This document shows positions 14,396 to 20,504 of a stretch of DNA of 20,504 nucleotides, one piece after another. Under the pieces are notes generated by a model that worked only from the letters and a program-made list of their open reading frames with translations, was not told the origin of the DNA and made no database searches. A program made the translations under genes and the position numbers. How positions within the stretch are numbered: position 1 is the first letter of the stretch; every line of letters begins with the position of its first letter. Origin of the DNA: Desulfobacteraceae bacterium (GTDB lineage: Bacteria; Desulfobacterota; DSM-4660; Desulfatiglandales; Desulfatiglandaceae); contig DSCZ01000047.1 of NCBI GenBank assembly GCA_011048855.1, forward strand, positions 1 to 20,504, read 5' to 3'.

Positions 14396-14968
14396 ATGGC
14401 TCTGTTTGGACAAACAATGCGTGAATTAGCTGAACGTTTCTCAAAATGCGAAGAATGGGTTGAGCTCAGCAGGGACCTGCGCGAACCTATCGAACGATGG
14501 GAACCGCGGGTTGAGGGTTCGTTGCGATGGGCCGAGGGCGGCGACCTGATGATGATCAATGCACTCGAAGGCTTTGTAAAGGAAACAGATTTTATGGAAA
14601 AAGCCCTCGATAAAGGGGATCGGTGCCTGATTTTCGAGATCAATGAACGGATCGGTGGGTTTGCCTGGGTGACGTTCCGCGATTTCAAACTCGCTCCATG
14701 GTATACCCTTGAACTTTCTCCAGACCGGGCGTATCTGGAATATATCTACGTGCGGCCTGAATTCACGCGCAAACACATCGGGTGTCATTTACTCGAACGA
14801 CTGATGTTTTCCTTGAGAGATGATGGGAAAGTCTTGTTGATTTCCGGGGTTTTCAGCGACTGGGAGGTTTCATTCAACCTTCATAAGAAAATGGGATTCA
14901 AGGTACGGCGTCGGCTTAAACAGTGCAGGATGCTTAATATTTTCCCCTTACCACCGGCTGACTTTTGA
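14396..14968 (+). CDS. GNAT-family N-acetyltransferase
   Basis: The product transfers an acetyl (or other acyl) group from acyl-CoA to an amine, possibly a protein lysine. The GNAT core lies in residues 80-175: a beta-strand YLEYIYVRPEF, the acetyl-CoA pyrophosphate loop TRKHIGCH (R/Q-x-x-G-x-G/A type), the helix LLERLMFSL, and the late strand with LHKKMGFKVRRRLK typical of the family C-terminus. The first 75 residues form an acidic/helical extension I cannot assign. The length is 190 aa. It begins 3 nt after the deacetylase stop, with the GGGGGTG region just ahead, so translation is likely coupled. The opposing enzyme next door suggests a reversible acylation module; the substrate is not visible. 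Confidence 0.8.
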   Translation: MALFGQTMRELAERFSKCEEWVELSRDLREPIERWEPRVEGSLRWAEGGDLMMINALEGFVKETDFMEKALDKGDRCLIFEINERIGGFAWVTFRDFKLAPWYTLELSPDRAYLEYIYVRPEFTRKHIGCHLLERLMFSLRDDGKVLLISGVFSDWEVSFNLHKKMGFKVRRRLKQCRMLNIFPLPPADF

Positions 14969-14974
14969 TGCCTG

Positions 14975-15017
14975 TGGGACCCGTGACAGTGATGCGTGCC
15001 TGAAGTTTCGGGTCCCA
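14975..15017 (+). terminator. Stem-loop at the end of the deacetylase/acetyltransferase operon
   Basis: TGGGACCCG (14975-14983) pairs perfectly with CGGGTCCCA (15009-15017) over a 25-nt loop. It begins 7 nt after the acetyltransferase stop and is followed by GGTTT. A second small hairpin, TTCCCC/GGGGAA, follows at 15021-15038. It is probably the 3' end of the operon transcript, though the T tract is short. Confidence 0.5.
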
Positions 15018-15090
15018 GGTTTCCCCATCACGGGGGAATCCACTTTAAGATAGCGCGTTCACAGATTGCTGCTGTTTGTTTGACTTGTTA

Positions 15091-15119
15091 TTGACACTGG
15101 ATGGGTCTTTTGCTAATAA
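15091..15119 (+). promoter_or_regulatory. Sigma-70-type promoter of the intergenic RNA
   Basis: A perfect -35 TTGACA (15091-15096) is followed after 17 nt by TAATAA (15114-15119). TGC directly before the -10 makes an extended -10 element. The -10 hexamer alone matches only 3/6. The predicted start is near 15126, exactly at the base of the first RNA hairpin. Confidence 0.55.
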
Positions 15120-15125
15120 GTGCCC

Positions 15126-15280
15126 CATCCGGTATTTCCGGATGGAAACTTGCTGATAAAATCCAGCAATCAAACCGGGCACGAAGCCCGGGGCGCGCGT
15201 TGACATAGAACAACAACGAAATTAACGCCATGAAGGTGTGCCGTGTCCCCGCAGGGGAAGCTCCTTCATGGCTTTTTTTT
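15126..15280 (+). ncRNA. Candidate structured small RNA (tandem hairpins, AAC linker, terminator)
   Basis: The predicted transcript is about 155 nt. Hairpin 1: CCATCCGG (15125-15132) with CCGGATGG (15138-15145), loop TATTT. Hairpin 2: TTGCTGAT (15150-15157) with ATCCAGCAA (15161-15169), 8 pairs with one bulged C and an AAA loop. Hairpin 3: CCGGGC (15175-15180) with GCCCGG (15186-15191), loop ACGAA. A single-stranded linker (15192-15226) contains AAC three times in a row (15209-15217). The RNA ends in a strong terminator with eight T. The AAN repeat and 3' U tract recall Hfq-bound regulatory RNAs. It matches no RNA family I recognise. A leader/attenuator for the downstream importer is the main alternative. 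Confidence 0.5.
15227..15280 (+). terminator. Strong intrinsic terminator with a branched loop
   Basis: GCCATGAAGG (15227-15236) pairs perfectly with CCTTCATGGC (15263-15272), followed by eight T (15273-15280). The loop carries a second hairpin, TCCCC-GCA-GGGGA (15246-15258). It ends 75 nt before the importer start codon, so it either ends a separate RNA or attenuates the importer operon. I find no competing antiterminator pairing upstream. Confidence 0.88.
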
Positions 15281-15355
15281 GCATCACGGGGAAGGGTTGT
15301 CGTGTGGTTTGACTTTTGATTCATCGGGAATGATCCTGGTAGGAAAGGAGACGGA

Positions 15356-16945
15356 ATGTTCAGATTTTTCAGGTATTTTTTAATATCTATTTTGCTTTTC
15401 ATGTTTGTTTTTTCGTTTCTTGCACCTTTCGCGCAGGGGGAAATTTCGGAGGTACGCATCGCCGACAGTAAGGGTGACTGGGGATATCCGAATCCTTTCC
15501 GGCATTATCCCCGGGGTCCGGGTTATGTGCGGATGAGCTGGGTGTTTGACACGTTGATCTGGAAGGATGAAAACGGCTATATCCCGGCACTGGCAGAGAA
15601 ATGGTCCTATGACCCGGGATCTCGGACTTTCACGTTCGAGTTGAATCGAAAAGCAGTCTGGCACGACGGGCATCCGGTTACGTCCAAGGATGTGGTCTTT
15701 ACGATCGATTATTTCAGGAAACACCCCTATCGGTGGATTACCGTTGAACATATAGAACGGGCGGTTGCATCGGGGAAACACGTCGTGACGATTTACCTGG
15801 CAAAACCATACTCTCCGTTTTTGTCGGACATCGGGGGCACAATGCCCATTTTGCCGGAGCATATCTGGAAGACAGTAGATGATCCGGGAAATTACATCGA
15901 ATCTGAAGCTTTTATTGGAAACGGGCCCTATATGTTCCGTGATTTCAACAGAACCCAGGGGACTTATCTCTTCGAAGCCTTCGATGACTATTACCAGGGT
16001 CGTCCGAAGGTTAACAGGCTGATCTATGTTAAAACAGAAAAAGCTCTGGTATCTCTGGTGAGCGGCCAGGTCGACCTTGCAGCCGTCCAGCCGGAGATGG
16101 CGGCACCGCTTGGGGAGAAAGGTTTAGTGATCATAAAGAACGAAGCCGGTTGGAACAAAAAGTTGATGATTAATCACCGCAGGGCTCCATTCAACCAGCG
16201 CAAATTCCGTCAGGCTCTTGCCTTTGCGATTGATAGGCAGGAAATTATCGACAAGGCCCACCGTGGTTTCGGTCGTACAGCATCCTGCGGGTTACTGTCC
16301 GCCGACCACGAAATGTACAATCCGGACACGCCGGATTATCCTTATGATCCTGCAAGGGCGATGGAAATGATCGAGTCCCTGGGATACGATAAGGGGGAGG
16401 ATGGTATTTACCGCAAGGATGGCCGAATACTCAAGATAGAACTTTTAGCTTCCCCTATTACCGCAGCCGGGCAGAATGTAATTGATCGGGACGGTGAAAT
16501 CATCAAGCGGCAGCTCGAGGCGGCAGGGATTCGGGTCGACCTGGTGAATATGGAACAGGCGACCACTGACAACCGTGTTCGTAACTGGAATTTCGACCTG
16601 GTGATCTCTGGGCATGGGGGAATAGCCGGAGATCCCAGGATTTTAGCCGAGATGATTTCCTCCGAATACGGGGGCGGTTCGGTCAACAGCGCTCGCTACG
16701 ACGCCAACCAGGAACTGAACCTGTTGCTGGAGGCGCAGATGACGGAGATGGATGAAACCAGACGGCGGGAGATCGTTTTCAAAATACAGGAGCTGTATGC
16801 AGCGGATATGCCTGCCATCTCTTTGTATTATCCGCAGGGCATGGCGGCATACAATCCGGAGAAGGGGATTGAATGGTTTTACACACGGGGTGGAATCAGC
16901 AAGGGAATTCCAATCCCGCAGAACAAGATGTCTCTTATTCGGTAA
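15356..16945 (+). CDS. ABC importer substrate-binding protein, peptide/nickel family (SBP_bac_5)
   Basis: This is the periplasmic receptor of a Dpp/Opp/Nik-type ABC importer. A signal peptide with a long hydrophobic core (residues 3-25) ends near FAQG, without a lipobox cysteine, so it is probably soluble in the periplasm. The family pattern follows: ALAEKWSYDPGSRTFTFELN, then HDGHPVTSKDVVFTIDYF, the NGPYMF segment, and RQALAFAIDRQEIIDKA near the middle. The length of 529 aa is usual. AAAGGAG (15344-15350) sets the ATG at 15356. The ligand is unknown: peptides, metal chelates and other small solutes all use this fold. A His-rich stretch in the partner ATPase makes a metal or metal complex worth considering. 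Confidence 0.92.
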   Translation: MFRFFRYFLISILLFMFVFSFLAPFAQGEISEVRIADSKGDWGYPNPFRHYPRGPGYVRMSWVFDTLIWKDENGYIPALAEKWSYDPGSRTFTFELNRKAVWHDGHPVTSKDVVFTIDYFRKHPYRWITVEHIERAVASGKHVVTIYLAKPYSPFLSDIGGTMPILPEHIWKTVDDPGNYIESEAFIGNGPYMFRDFNRTQGTYLFEAFDDYYQGRPKVNRLIYVKTEKALVSLVSGQVDLAAVQPEMAAPLGEKGLVIIKNEAGWNKKLMINHRRAPFNQRKFRQALAFAIDRQEIIDKAHRGFGRTASCGLLSADHEMYNPDTPDYPYDPARAMEMIESLGYDKGEDGIYRKDGRILKIELLASPITAAGQNVIDRDGEIIKRQLEAAGIRVDLVNMEQATTDNRVRNWNFDLVISGHGGIAGDPRILAEMISSEYGGGSVNSARYDANQELNLLLEAQMTEMDETRRREIVFKIQELYAADMPAISLYYPQGMAAYNPEKGIEWFYTRGGISKGIPIPQNKMSLIR

Positions 16946-16979
16946 TGGTACGTTTTACGAGATCATCAGGATTTGATCC

Positions 16980-17951
16980 ATGCGCATACTTTCCAAACGA
17001 AATTCAGGCGCAGTCCTGGGATATCTGGCGGCTGCCTTCGTAATGATATATCTGAGCTATTCCTTGCCGAGGCTTCTCCCGGGCGACTTTGTCACCGCCA
17101 TGTATGGAGGGGCCGATGTGGCTTTGAGTGCCGGGCAGGAAGCAGAACTCAGGGCTTTATACACCGAGAAAATAAGCTTCGGACGGTATCTGCTCGACCT
17201 GGTCTCTCTTGATTGGGGAACATCGCTGGCCTACCGGGCGCCTGTTTCCCGCCTCTTTCTGGAAGCGCTTCCCTGGACATTTCTGTTGATGGGCGGTGCG
17301 CATATTTTTTCGATCTTTTTCGGTTTCGTAGCCGGTGTTGAAGCCGCCTGGAGGCGCGGTAGGTTTTCCGAAAAATTTGGGGTTGGTGCAATGACTGTGC
17401 TCCAGGGAGTCCCGGAGATCGGAAGCGGGGCAATTCTGCTCCTGGTTTTCGCACTCAATCTCGGCTGGTTCCCGGCCGGCGGTGCGGAAACCGTCTATGC
17501 CGATCAAACGGCGTCAGCAAAGAGCCTGGATGTGCTCCTCCACCTGGCGCTGCCGTTTTCGACCCTCGTGATTGCATATTTTCCGGGGAACTTCCTGCTT
17601 GCACGGGCGAGCATGGTGATGATTTTAAAACAACGATTCATCCAGACCGCAAGGGCGAAGGGGCTCAAGGCGATTCGGATCCGTTACGTTCATGCGGCCA
17701 GAAATGCGTTGATTCCTATAGTGACCAGGTTCGGTCTGAGATTTGCGTTTATGGTTACCGGTGCGCTGGTGGTGGAGACGATTTATTCCTACCCCGGGTT
17801 GGGGACGCTTCTTTTCAATGCGATTTCGATGCGGGACCTGCCGTTGATCCAGGCGGTTGTATTAATTTCTTCGCTGATGGTTCTTGCGGTGAATCTGGTG
17901 CTTGATTTCGTGTACACACGGCTTGATCCGAGGGTTCGCAATGCATCTTGA
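16980..17951 (+). CDS. ABC importer permease, DppB/NikB type
   Basis: This is the first transmembrane subunit of the importer. The 323-aa product starts with a membrane span (about 11-33) ending in LPRLLPGDF, the hallmark of DppB/OppB/NikB proteins. Several further spans follow. The cytoplasmic coupling (EAA) loop reads ARAKGLKAIRIRYVHAARNA (about residues 222-241) and contacts the ATPase. The C-terminus has VVETIYSYPGLGTLLFNAI, then RDLPLIQAVVLI, both diagnostic. The start ATG at 16980 is 34 nt after the binding-protein gene. Its end overlaps the next permease by 11 nt. Confidence 0.94.
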   Translation: MRILSKRNSGAVLGYLAAAFVMIYLSYSLPRLLPGDFVTAMYGGADVALSAGQEAELRALYTEKISFGRYLLDLVSLDWGTSLAYRAPVSRLFLEALPWTFLLMGGAHIFSIFFGFVAGVEAAWRRGRFSEKFGVGAMTVLQGVPEIGSGAILLLVFALNLGWFPAGGAETVYADQTASAKSLDVLLHLALPFSTLVIAYFPGNFLLARASMVMILKQRFIQTARAKGLKAIRIRYVHAARNALIPIVTRFGLRFAFMVTGALVVETIYSYPGLGTLLFNAISMRDLPLIQAVVLISSLMVLAVNLVLDFVYTRLDPRVRNAS

Positions 17952-18780
17952 CGCACGGAGTCGACTTTTTCACGATCCCTGGTTTGCTGCCGGAATATCA
18001 ATTTCGACGCTGCTTGCCGTGATGCTCATCCTCGGGCCGGTATTTTCGCCTCACGATCCTTACGACATCTCATTCGTTCCACTGAGCCCGCCTTCCCCCC
18101 AGCATTGGCTGGGCGTGAACGACGGGGGCATGGATATCCTGTCCGAGCTGTTTTCCGGCCTCCGGAACACTGTTTTTTTCGGGTTGACCGCTGCGGCGGC
18201 GGCATTGACGCTGGGGACGCTCGTGGGGCTTTTTTCGGCTGCAGCGGGAGGAGTGATCGACAGGGGGCTGATGCGGGCGGCCGATATATTTCTGGCCGTG
18301 CCTGCGGTAATGGTCCTGATTCTCGTCGCCGCCTTCTTCCGGCCTTCACCGATCGCCCTGGCGCTCACGCTGGCCTCTCTGGGTTGGGCACGGACCTCAA
18401 AGGTGATCAGGGCCCAGGCCCGCGTGGTCAATGGAAGCCTGCATGTGAAGGCGGCCCGTCGTATGGGTGGCACCCGCTTTTACCTGGTCGGCAGGCACCT
18501 GATGCCGGAGCTTTTTCCTCTGTATTTGATTGGGTTTGCGGCCCAGCTGCGAATGGCAGTGTTTATGGAGGCGTCCCTTTCTTTCCTGGGGCTTTTCGAT
18601 CCGACCAGGAAGTCCCTGGGCATCATGATAAATTATGCTCTCAAGTATTATTATATGGACATCTGGATGAACTGGCTGCTGCCTCCCGTTGTTTGTCTCA
18701 CTCTGTTGATCATGACGTCGACCTTTCTGGCTGTGAGCCTCGAAAAGGTTTTCGATCCGCGTTTGAAGGAAGCCGCATGA
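17941..18780 (+). CDS. ABC importer permease, DppC/NikC type
   Basis: This is the second transmembrane subunit. After a short N-terminus and first span (about 15-37) come SPHDPYDI and HWLGVNDGGMDILSELFSGL, where most relatives have LGTDxxGRDxLSRL. Later spans surround the EAA coupling loop AARRMGGTRFYLVGRHLMPE, followed by FMEASLSFLGL. I chose ATG 17941 over an in-frame ATG at 17902 because AGGG (17931-17934) precedes it and this gives the normal 279-aa length. It overlaps the upstream permease by 11 nt and the ATPase ORF by 4 nt (ATGA), so the operon is tightly coupled. Confidence 0.93.
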   Translation: MHLDARSRLFHDPWFAAGISISTLLAVMLILGPVFSPHDPYDISFVPLSPPSPQHWLGVNDGGMDILSELFSGLRNTVFFGLTAAAAALTLGTLVGLFSAAAGGVIDRGLMRAADIFLAVPAVMVLILVAAFFRPSPIALALTLASLGWARTSKVIRAQARVVNGSLHVKAARRMGGTRFYLVGRHLMPELFPLYLIGFAAQLRMAVFMEASLSFLGLFDPTRKSLGIMINYALKYYYMDIWMNWLLPPVVCLTLLIMTSTFLAVSLEKVFDPRLKEAA

Positions 18781-20504
18781 CTATAAACATGAAGGGATTG
18801 ACTGTCGCCTACACCGATGGAGATCATTCTCTGCTTGCACTGGACAGTGTGGATTTGACGCTTTCGCCCGGCCGGGTTACGGCGCTTGTCGGTGAATCCG
18901 GTTCGGGCAAGACGACGCTCGGGAAAGTTTTAATGGGGCTTCTGCCCGAAAATGCCAGGGTCCGCGGGAGCGTCCGCCTGGATGAAACCGATATCCTGGG
19001 ACTTTCCGAGACTGAAAAGAATATGTACCGGTGGCAGCGAGTTGCGATGGTGTTCCAGGACGGGCAGGCCGGGCTGAATCCGGTTGTGCGGGTTCTGGAA
19101 CAGGTGGCGGAACCTTTGGTGCGACGACTGGGTCTGGGGCGTGAAGCGGCCGATGTTGCGGCTCGAAAGAGGCTCGAAGATGTGGGACTTGATAGCAATC
19201 TGGGGGCTCGTTACCCGCATGAGCTCAGTGGTGGTCAGGCTCAGAGGGTTTTGCTGGCCATGGCGCTCGTTTTGGATCCGAAATACCTGATCCTCGATGA
19301 ACCCACCGCTGCGCTCGATGCAATGGCCAAAAATTTTGTATCGGTCTTGATAAGGGACTTGAAGATGCGAGGCAGGAGTATATTGCTGATCACACATGAC
19401 CTCGACCTTGTTTCTGTTGTCGCAGATGACGTGGCCTTGCTTTACCTGGGGCAGATCATGGAAAAGATGCCGGCTTCGGACCTTTTGACTGAACCGAAGC
19501 ATCCCTATGCATCAGCGCTGGTGCGGTCGTTTCCCGGCATGGAAGGGGTGCGGGAACTGGGGGGCATTCGCGGGGATGCATTTTACCGCTTCATCCATGT
19601 CCATTCCCACAGGGACGGCTTGGTTCACGAGCACAGCCACGTGAGGGCGCCCGGCACCGTTCATGAGGGGGGGCATGCGCCTCCCGAAGGCTGCCTGTTC
19701 GAACCTCGGTGCACCCAGGCCATTTCTGAATGCCGTTTTGGAGAAATCAAATTCACCCCTGCAGGTTCTCATTCGGTTCGATGCCTTCGCGGAGGTATCG
19801 TGGAAATGCTCAGGATGGAAGGGGTGAGCAAAACCTACGGAAAAGTCGATGCACTCAAACCCACCGATTTGAAGGTTAAAGCCGGCGAAGTCCTTTGTGT
19901 TGTGGGGGAGACCGGTTCAGGGAAATCTACACTCGCGATGATCGCCGCCGCAGCCATGGAGCCCGACAGGGGGAAGCGCATATTCGAAAACCGGGATATG
20001 GATCTTTGGATCAAGCAGGACTACCGCAGCCTCGCACGCAGGATCGGCATCATTTACCAGAATCCCGGCGATGCGGTGAGTCATAGATTTTCTGTCTTTG
20101 ACATCGTTGCAGAACCTCTCCGTATTCAAAAAACCTCAACAGGCGCCGCAAAGATACGGGAGAGGGTCTCTTCAGCTTTGAAGGACGTGCGGCTTTCAAA
20201 TGAACCAGAGTTTTTGAAGCGCTATCCTCACGAGCTTAACATGGGGGCGATTCAGAGACTATGCATCGCTCGGGCGCTGGTTCACGATCCGGTGATGCTG
20301 ATAGCAGACGAGCCAACCAGTTCTCTGGACCCAAGTGTGCAGGCAAAGGTTTTGAAGCTGCTGCTCGGGCTTCAAATTGAAAAAGGCCTGACGATGCTTT
20401 TCGTGACCCATGATGTCGGCATAGCCCGCAAAGTGGCGGATCGCATTTCGGTGATGCTTTCCGGCCGGATTGTTGAAACAGGGCCGGCCTCCCGTATCAT
20501 GAAC
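18777..20504 (+). CDS. Fused double ATPase of the peptide/nickel ABC importer (partial, runs off the window)
   Basis: One uninterrupted frame encodes both nucleotide-binding domains that usually come as separate DppD and DppF. NBD1 has Walker A GESGSGKT (39-46), signature LSGGQ (150-154), Walker B ILDE with D174/E175, and H207. NBD2 has Walker A GETGSGKS (377-384), Walker B D511/E512 and H545, but its signature is LNMGAIQR (487-494) instead of LSGGQxQR. Between them lies the oligopeptide-transporter C-terminal domain with cysteines 306, 312, 319 and 336. A histidine-rich insert precedes these cysteines (8 His in residues 274-300). I read every codon to the edge: 576 codons without a stop. GGAGGT at 19791-19796 precedes in-frame GTG 19800 and ATG 19806, so a separate NBD2 may also be made. 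Fused ATPases exist in the family (GsiA, YejF). Confidence 0.9.
   Translation, partial: MTINMKGLTVAYTDGDHSLLALDSVDLTLSPGRVTALVGESGSGKTTLGKVLMGLLPENARVRGSVRLDETDILGLSETEKNMYRWQRVAMVFQDGQAGLNPVVRVLEQVAEPLVRRLGLGREAADVAARKRLEDVGLDSNLGARYPHELSGGQAQRVLLAMALVLDPKYLILDEPTAALDAMAKNFVSVLIRDLKMRGRSILLITHDLDLVSVVADDVALLYLGQIMEKMPASDLLTEPKHPYASALVRSFPGMEGVRELGGIRGDAFYRFIHVHSHRDGLVHEHSHVRAPGTVHEGGHAPPEGCLFEPRCTQAISECRFGEIKFTPAGSHSVRCLRGGIVEMLRMEGVSKTYGKVDALKPTDLKVKAGEVLCVVGETGSGKSTLAMIAAAAMEPDRGKRIFENRDMDLWIKQDYRSLARRIGIIYQNPGDAVSHRFSVFDIVAEPLRIQKTSTGAAKIRERVSSALKDVRLSNEPEFLKRYPHELNMGAIQRLCIARALVHDPVMLIADEPTSSLDPSVQAKVLKLLLGLQIEKGLTMLFVTHDVGIARKVADRISVMLSGRIVETGPASRIMN
19791..19808 (+). promoter_or_regulatory. 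Internal ribosome-binding site and start at the junction of the fused ATPases
   Basis: GGAGGT (19791-19796) lies inside the coding frame, 9 nt before an in-frame ATG (19806) and 3 nt before a GTG (19800). The ATG marks the natural first residue of the second ATPase domain (MLRMEGVSKTYG). It may be a remnant from when two genes were separate, or it may still yield a free second domain. Confidence 0.45.

Larger units (their letters stand above)
15026..15291 (+). repeat. 10-nt direct repeat flanking the intergenic RNA locus
   Basis: CATCACGGGG occurs at 15026-15035 and again at 15282-15291, just after the T tract of the RNA terminator. The two copies bracket the promoter, hairpins and terminator as a 256-nt unit. 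Ten bases may be coincidence; it could also mark duplication at insertion of the RNA cassette. Confidence 0.35.
14969..15355. other. Structured intergenic region between the acetyltransferase and ABC-importer genes
   Basis: This 387-nt stretch has no supported protein gene. It contains an operon-end stem-loop, a small TTCCCC/GGGGAA hairpin, a consensus-like promoter, a row of hairpins ending in a strong terminator, and a 10-nt direct repeat (CATCACGGGG at 15026-15035 and 15282-15291) flanking that RNA unit. After the terminator, 75 nt remain before the importer start codon, with only a weak promoter candidate there. Confidence 0.7.

Noticed and set aside
15098..15114. Sigma-54-like TGG...TTGC pattern within the RNA promoter
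   Set aside because: GG to GC spacing is 13 nt rather than 12, whereas the TTGACA/17-nt/extended -10 reading fits well.
15125..15191. Known riboswitch such as guanidine-II (two ACGR-loop hairpins) or NiCo
   Set aside because: Only one hairpin has an ACG-containing loop and it is 5 nt long; the conserved core bases of the NiCo four-way junction are not seen.
15230..15319. 29-codon open frame overlapping the RNA terminator
   Set aside because: It has no ribosome-binding site and is made of the terminator arms; the hairpin plus T tract explains the sequence better.
15309..15340. Promoter TTGACT with a GATCCT -10 just before the importer
   Set aside because: The -10 matches only 3 of 6 and would start transcription about 12 nt before the start codon, inside the ribosome-binding site.

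Overview
The window reads as a contiguous piece of chromosome from an anaerobic, ferredoxin-using bacterium. Its gene content resembles carboxylate- or aromatic-degrading Desulfobacterota (sulfate-reducing or syntrophic Deltaproteobacteria). That placement is inferred from gene content, sigma-54 control and moderate GC, not from a marker gene. All recognisable genes lie on the + strand. I see no rRNA, tRNA, CRISPR array, insertion sequence or phage gene.

Layout. (1) 37-1656: a sigma-54 promoter, then a PAS/AAA+/Fis enhancer-binding regulator. (2) 1657-2034: a regulatory intergenic region with a perfect palindrome (candidate activator site), an IHF-like site and a well-spaced -24/-12 promoter. 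(3) 2035-6255: a four-gene 2-oxoacid:ferredoxin oxidoreductase operon. Its first subunit fuses a GltD-like NAD(P)H/flavin module to a two-cluster ferredoxin. (4) 6381-7922: an AMP-forming acyl-CoA synthetase behind a 14-bp stem-loop. (5) 8012-11058: a complete tripartite tricarboxylate-type transporter, tctA-tctB-tctC, with a strikingly AT-rich tctB. (6) 11415-13145: a glutaconate-type CoA-transferase with both subunits fused in one chain, followed by a good terminator. (7) 13259-14968: a zinc-dependent (HDAC-family) deacetylase and a GNAT acetyltransferase 3 nt apart. (8) 14969-15355: an intergenic region holding a candidate small structured RNA with its own promoter, tandem hairpins, an AAC-repeat linker and a strong terminator. 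(9) 15356 to the end: a peptide/nickel-family ABC importer (binding protein, two permeases, and one ORF fusing both ATPases), open at the right edge.

How the parts may work together (inference). A carboxylate enters through TctABC. It is activated by the acyl-CoA synthetase or by the fused CoA-transferase. A 2-oxoacid intermediate is oxidatively decarboxylated to acyl-CoA by the Kor-type enzyme, with electrons passing to ferredoxin and/or NAD(P). The sigma-54 regulator would switch the oxidoreductase operon on. The deacetylase/acetyltransferase pair is a plausible reversible switch on the catalytic lysine of the acyl-CoA synthetase, as AcuA/AcuC act on acetyl-CoA synthetase in Bacillus. The ABC importer looks like a separate unit. 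A histidine-rich linker in its ATPase hints at a metal or metal-chelate substrate.

The least explained features are the RNA locus at 15091-15280, the fused ABC ATPase with a degenerate second signature and a His-rich joint, and the low-GC tctB.
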